A stretch of DNA of 16,138 nucleotides from Bacilli bacterium (lineage in GTDB: Bacteria; Bacillota_I; Bacilli_A; RF39; UBA660), in contig JAFPMR010000135.1 in the NCBI GenBank assembly GCA_017411235.1, positions 1-16,138 of the forward strand. The letters run 5' to 3'. A program made the translations under genes and the position numbers. The notes under the pieces were generated by a model. That model did not search any database. It was not told the DNA's origin and worked only from the letters and a program-made list of their open reading frames with translations. Each line of letters begins with the position of its first letter. Within the stretch, counting starts at the first letter, position 1. Below, piece after piece: positions 13,237-16,138 of this stretch.

Positions 13237-14647
13237 ATTTGTCTAAAGCTTTTATTTTGGCTTTTACTTCGTTAACACTTGATTCTGATAAGTAAACTAC
13301 AGCACCAGTAGCATTACTGAAGCCAATTTTGTTTGTTCCATTAGAACCAGTTACTGCAGCTGTTTTAATAGTCCAACCATCATTTAATAATTTTTTAGCA
13401 CTATCTGTTATTACTTCTCTTGGAATAGAAGTGTTATACATACCGCTTAAATCATTTAAGATCTTTGTATAGTTTGTAATATTAGAAGGTTTTTTCATGG
13501 CTTCTAAGATATCTATCATTATTGCTGTTGTATTTTTATCTCTTTCTGTAGCTCCCCAATAGAAGGCTTCTCTTTCTCTTGCTACAGTTAGAGTTTCGAT
13601 ACCATCGAAGTGTTGGCATCCTTTTTTAACATGAACGTGTTCACCACCACGATCATCATATGTCCACATTACTTTGGCATGATCTGTTGTATAAGCTTTA
13701 TCTGAACAATACTCAATTCCACCAATATCATCTACTAAGGTAACTAGGCCATCTGGTTTAGCTACTACATAGTAATCTATTTCTATATCAAATAGTTGTT
13801 CTAATGCTTTAATATTGTTATTAACTCCGTAATATGACATATTACTTAATGTATTTTTTTGTTTATAACCAGGAATACTTAAGTAAGCAAAACGATGGAT
13901 GTTAGTTATTAAGATTTCATTTGTATCAGTATTAACTGTTACTATTTTATTCATATCCATACGAAGTCTTGAGAAGTCGTAAGCACCAACAAAGATATTA
14001 TAGTAGTGTTTTCCTTTACTAACTTTTTTTTCTTCTGTTTCTATTTTGTATTCTAAATCAATAGTATAAATAATATGATATTTAGTAACATCTAGTTGTT
14101 GTTCTTCTTCAAACATATTTAAGGTTCCTTCATCAATTAAGAAGAATTCGTTATTATATAATGTTGTAATATCTTCTGTTAGAACCATATTGTTTTTATG
14201 TTTTTCATTTAGTTTAGTAATAGCATCATTAACATATTGAGAATTATTATAGTAATAAATATCTTTATCTACTAATTCTTTTTCTGTATGTTCATTAGGA
14301 CTCATTACATAGAATTTTAATGATTGAGTTTTAATTGCTGTATCAAATGCTTTATCTAAGAAGTTATTAGTAACTGAAGTAAAGTGAATACCAAATACTG
14401 CTACTATTATTAGTAGTAAATAAATAATTGCTGCGAATACTTTAGGTACTACTTTTTTACTCTTCAGTAGTAATGCTGCTATAGCATTTATAAATAATAG
14501 TATTAAACTTCCTAAGATCATATATTTATTAGGAACTATATTTAATCTATGTATAGAGAATACCAATACACCTGATAAAACAAGAAATAATATTACTATT
14601 ACTAATTTAATTATATTAAATGATTTCTTTTCTTTTGTTTTAGACAT
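13235..14647 (-). CDS. Divergent LCP-family protein (470 aa)
   Basis: The start is ATG 14647 (MSKTKEKK) with GGAGGG 8 nt upstream. The in-frame ATG at 14728 lies upstream of the promoter. Three hydrophobic segments (about 12-31, 43-62, 69-90), an extracytoplasmic accessory domain (about 105-210) and an LCP domain (about 214-385) repeat the layout of the large LCP protein, but without a repeat tail. Active-site landmarks are altered. Asp231 is kept (RMDMNK instead of the usual RSDT). NIHRFAYLSIPG keeps Arg252 but loses the SIPRD pattern. AREREAF keeps Arg357 and Arg359. The usual RxxRQ element reads TERDKN (Arg369, then Lys371). Cys313 and Cys343 correspond roughly to Cys365 and Cys379 of the other LCP protein. 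It may ligate a different polymer or have lost activity. Confidence 0.85.
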   Translation of the reverse strand: MSKTKEKKSFNIIKLVIVILFLVLSGVLVFSIHRLNIVPNKYMILGSLILLFINAIAALLLKSKKVVPKVFAAIIYLLLIIVAVFGIHFTSVTNNFLDKAFDTAIKTQSLKFYVMSPNEHTEKELVDKDIYYYNNSQYVNDAITKLNEKHKNNMVLTEDITTLYNNEFFLIDEGTLNMFEEEQQLDVTKYHIIYTIDLEYKIETEEKKVSKGKHYYNIFVGAYDFSRLRMDMNKIVTVNTDTNEILITNIHRFAYLSIPGYKQKNTLSNMSYYGVNNNIKALEQLFDIEIDYYVVAKPDGLVTLVDDIGGIEYCSDKAYTTDHAKVMWTYDDRGGEHVHVKKGCQHFDGIETLTVAREREAFYWGATERDKNTTAIMIDILEAMKKPSNITNYTKILNDLSGMYNTSIPREVITDSAKKLLNDGWTIKTAAVTGSNGTNKIGFSNATGAVVYLSESSVNEVKAKIKALDK

Positions 14648-14671
14648 AGTATCCCTCCAATGACTTTTTGT

Positions 14672-14700
14672 ATTATACCAATTATAACATGGGATGACAA
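14672..14700 (-). promoter_or_regulatory. Promoter (two overlapping -10 boxes) of the second LCP gene
   Basis: On the minus strand, TTGTCA (14695-14700), a 17-bp spacer and TATAAT (14672-14677) with TG upstream. A second TGTTATAAT (14681-14689) lies just upstream and could give an alternative start. Confidence 0.75.
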
Positions 14701-14742
14701 AATAAAAAATAGATGTAGTGTAAAGCAAATAACTATAAAATA

Positions 14743-14751
14743 TGATATAAT
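14743..14751 (+). promoter_or_regulatory. Extended -10 promoter for the HAD-GtrA gene
   Basis: TGATATAAT, with TATAAT at 14746-14751, about 22 nt before the ATG. It diverges from the second LCP promoter within a 126-bp gap. Confidence 0.6.
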
Positions 14752-14773
14752 TCTTTTGTCATGAGGTGAAAAC

Positions 14774-15802
14774 ATGAAATTTGATTTATATGATTTTGAT
14801 GGAACTATATATGATGGAGACAGTGGAGTAGATTTTATTAAGTATTCTATTAAACATCATAAAGGAACTTTAAAATGTTTATTAACATCTATCGGAACAG
14901 TAATTCTTTATTTCTTAAAATTAAGAACTAAAGAAGAAATGAAGAATAAGTTATTTAGATTTGTTAAAGATATAGAAGATTTAGATAAATATGTTGAAGG
15001 TTTTTGGAAGGAACATGAGCATCAAATTAAATCTTTCTGGACAGAGAAGAAAGATCATAGTAAAGATATTATTATTTCTGCTAGTTGTAGATTTTGGTTA
15101 CAACCTATAGCTGATAAATATAAAGTATATGATTTGTTTGCTACTGATATAGATATGAAAACCGGAAAGATTATTGGTAATAATTGTCATGGTAAAGAAA
15201 AGGTTAGATTATTCTATGATAAGTATCCTAAAGCTAAGATAATGAAGATGTATACAGATAGTGTTAATGATTTACCTTTAATTGAAGAAGCTAAAGAAGG
15301 TATTCTAGTTAAGAAGAATGATCTATATAATTATTATGAATATAAACCTAATCCATTAGTTAGATTCTGGAGATGGGGTTGGGGAATCTATCATAAGAAT
15401 GAAATGTTATGGAATTATTTAATTGTAGGAGGTTTAACTACTGTAGTAGCAGTTGCTACTAAATGGGCTTTATACTTTACTATCTTTGATGTTAATGTAG
15501 CTAGTGAAGCTCAAGCAGGTGTTATTATCTCTTGGGGTGTAGCAGTATTATTTGCATATGTATGTAATAGAATCTATGTATTTAAGAGTAAAGACAAGAA
15601 TATTTTAAGAGAGTTAACTAGTTTTATTGGAGCTAGATTACTTACTTTAGGTATGGAAGCATTACTTACTTATATATTCTTTACTTTACTTGGTTTAACT
15701 ACTAAAACATGGGTTATTATTGTTACATTAATTATTCAAGTATTGGTTATGGTATTTAATTATATCTTTAGTAAAATATTTGTATTTAAAAAGGAGAAGT
15801 AA
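14774..15802 (+). CDS. HAD phosphatase fused to a GtrA-like membrane domain (342 aa)
   Basis: Residues 1-185 form a HAD hydrolase: nucleophile Asp7 and acid Asp9 in YDFDGTIYDGD, motif II Ser102 in IISASCRF, Lys143, and motif IV Asp162 and Asp166 in TDSVNDLPLI. The cap and order resemble HAD-IB (SerB-like) phosphatases. Residues 213-340 form a GtrA-like domain with four hydrophobic segments (about 213-235, 247-264, 283-304, 312-334). It has the paired signature CNRIYVFK (about 264-271) and FSKIFVFK (332-339). GtrA proteins are thought to help move lipid-linked sugars across the membrane for glycan decoration. Here the phosphatase would face the cytoplasm, perhaps acting on a lipid phosphate or sugar phosphate used by the same pathway. 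The substrate is unknown. A GAGGTG site precedes the ATG. Confidence 0.9.
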   Translation: MKFDLYDFDGTIYDGDSGVDFIKYSIKHHKGTLKCLLTSIGTVILYFLKLRTKEEMKNKLFRFVKDIEDLDKYVEGFWKEHEHQIKSFWTEKKDHSKDIIISASCRFWLQPIADKYKVYDLFATDIDMKTGKIIGNNCHGKEKVRLFYDKYPKAKIMKMYTDSVNDLPLIEEAKEGILVKKNDLYNYYEYKPNPLVRFWRWGWGIYHKNEMLWNYLIVGGLTTVVAVATKWALYFTIFDVNVASEAQAGVIISWGVAVLFAYVCNRIYVFKSKDKNILRELTSFIGARLLTLGMEALLTYIFFTLLGLTTKTWVIIVTLIIQVLVMVFNYIFSKIFVFKKEK

Positions 15803-15814
15803 TTCTCTTTTTTT
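15788..15814 (+). terminator. Terminator overlapping the HAD-GtrA stop
   Basis: An 11-bp stem with one G-U pair (15788-15798 with 15803-15813), loop GTAA containing part of the stop codon (15800-15802), and a T-run. Confidence 0.8.
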
Positions 15815-15815
15815 A

Positions 15816-15852
15816 TTGACAAGTATATATAATGTATATACAATATATATAC
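15816..15852 (+). promoter_or_regulatory. Promoter and palindromic operator of the antitoxin gene
   Basis: TTGACA (15816-15821), a 17-bp spacer and TACAAT (15839-15844). A 30-bp near-perfect palindrome (15823-15852, centre 15837/15838, 14 of 15 pairs match) with a GTATATAC core covers the spacer and -10. This is the expected layout for an autoregulated antitoxin. Confidence 0.8.
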
Positions 15853-15863
15853 GAGGTGATACC

Positions 15864-16138
15864 ATGGCTACATTATGTATTAGAGTAGATGATGATGTAA
15901 AAGAAAAAGCTAATAAGGTATTTGATGATTTGGGAACAAATATGAGTACTGCAGTAAATATGTATTTGAATTATTGTATTAGAGAAGAAGAAATTCCTTA
16001 TGAAGTATGTAGTTTAAAAAAGCCGACTAAGAAATTAGAAAGAGCTTTAAAAGAAGCTGATGATATTATGAGTGGAAAAGTTAAAAGAAAGACTTATGAT
16101 ACAGCGGTTGCCCACGGCGATGCCGTCGGCCAGCTGGA
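15864..16138 (+). CDS. RelB/DinJ-type antitoxin, 3'-truncated
   Basis: The reading frame runs open to the window end (91 codons, no stop). The ATG has a GAGGTG site at 15853-15858. The N-terminus LCIRVDDDVKEKANKVFDDL then STAVNMYLNYCIREEEIPYEV matches the ribbon-helix-helix fold of RelB/DinJ antitoxins, which bind DNA as dimers and neutralise a RelE/YafQ-type RNase toxin. Residues about 50-78 form the basic, helical toxin-binding part and end MSGKVKRKTYD, where such proteins normally continue into a short acidic end. Instead the sequence turns GC-rich at 16102, so the final 12 or so residues are probably not real. The toxin gene expected downstream is missing because the window ends. Confidence 0.85.
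   Translation, partial: MATLCIRVDDDVKEKANKVFDDLGTNMSTAVNMYLNYCIREEEIPYEVCSLKKPTKKLERALKEADDIMSGKVKRKTYDTAVAHGDAVGQL
16102..16138. other. GC-rich terminal segment, probable assembly chimera
   Basis: The final 37 bases contain 27 G or C (73%), against roughly 30% elsewhere. The change is abrupt and lies inside a gene whose expected C-terminus is replaced. A foreign read or contig join is the simplest explanation. Confidence 0.7.

Noticed and set aside
2295..14725. TGTAAAG upstream of three plus-strand genes (2295, 8272, 14719) as a shared regulator site
   Set aside because: The distances to the promoters differ widely (about 20-62 bp) and a 7-mer of this composition is expected a few times in this DNA by chance.
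14648..14728. Upstream in-frame start (ATG 14728) for the second LCP gene
   Set aside because: It precedes the promoter; GGAGGG before ATG 14647 decides the start.

Overview
The window is very AT-rich (roughly 30% G+C by eye), uses AGA, TTA and AGT codons heavily, has strong AGGAGG-type ribosome binding sites and encodes many Gram-positive cell-envelope proteins. This suggests a low-GC Bacillota (Bacilli/Erysipelotrichia-like, possibly an uncultured gut lineage such as RF39) that keeps a cell wall. Both edges cut genes. The last 37 bases are abruptly GC-rich, so the right edge is probably a misassembled contig end.

Layout. 1-1385: two HD-domain phosphohydrolase-type genes, the first cut by the left edge. 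1386-2247, minus strand: an unrecognised soluble 178-aa protein behind a leader that matches the yybP-ykoY manganese riboswitch and carries its own promoter and terminator, then a tRNA-Gly(GCC). 2365-5167: an LTA-synthase-type membrane phosphotransferase overlapping a single-pass membrane protein. 5178-8192, minus strand: a metallophosphoesterase and a large LCP (LytR-CpsA-Psr) protein with a cysteine-rich module and a tandem-repeat tail. 8373-12134: a two-gene operon of a secreted glucosaminidase ending in a dockerin and a membrane protein starting with a cohesin-like domain. 12175-13227: a TagO/WecA-type enzyme. 13235-14647, minus strand: a second, divergent LCP protein. 14774-15802: a HAD phosphatase-GtrA fusion. 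15864 to the end: a RelB/DinJ-type antitoxin, cut.

How the genes fit. From 2365 to 15802 nearly every gene can be placed in cell-wall glycopolymer work. TagO starts a lipid-linked polymer. GtrA-type proteins commonly move lipid-linked sugars for glycan decoration. The LtaS-like enzyme polymerises or transfers a phosphoglycerol-type group. LCP proteins attach polymers to peptidoglycan, and the glucosaminidase trims peptidoglycan. The most unusual proposal is that the glucosaminidase is held at the membrane by a dedicated dockerin-cohesin contact encoded in the same operon. The second is a Mn2+-type riboswitch in front of a soluble protein of unknown function rather than a transporter.

Transcription signals are compact and consistent. 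Most promoters are extended -10 boxes (TGnTATAAT) a short distance upstream of the start codon. Most terminator hairpins overlap the stop codon, and three of them serve convergent gene pairs.
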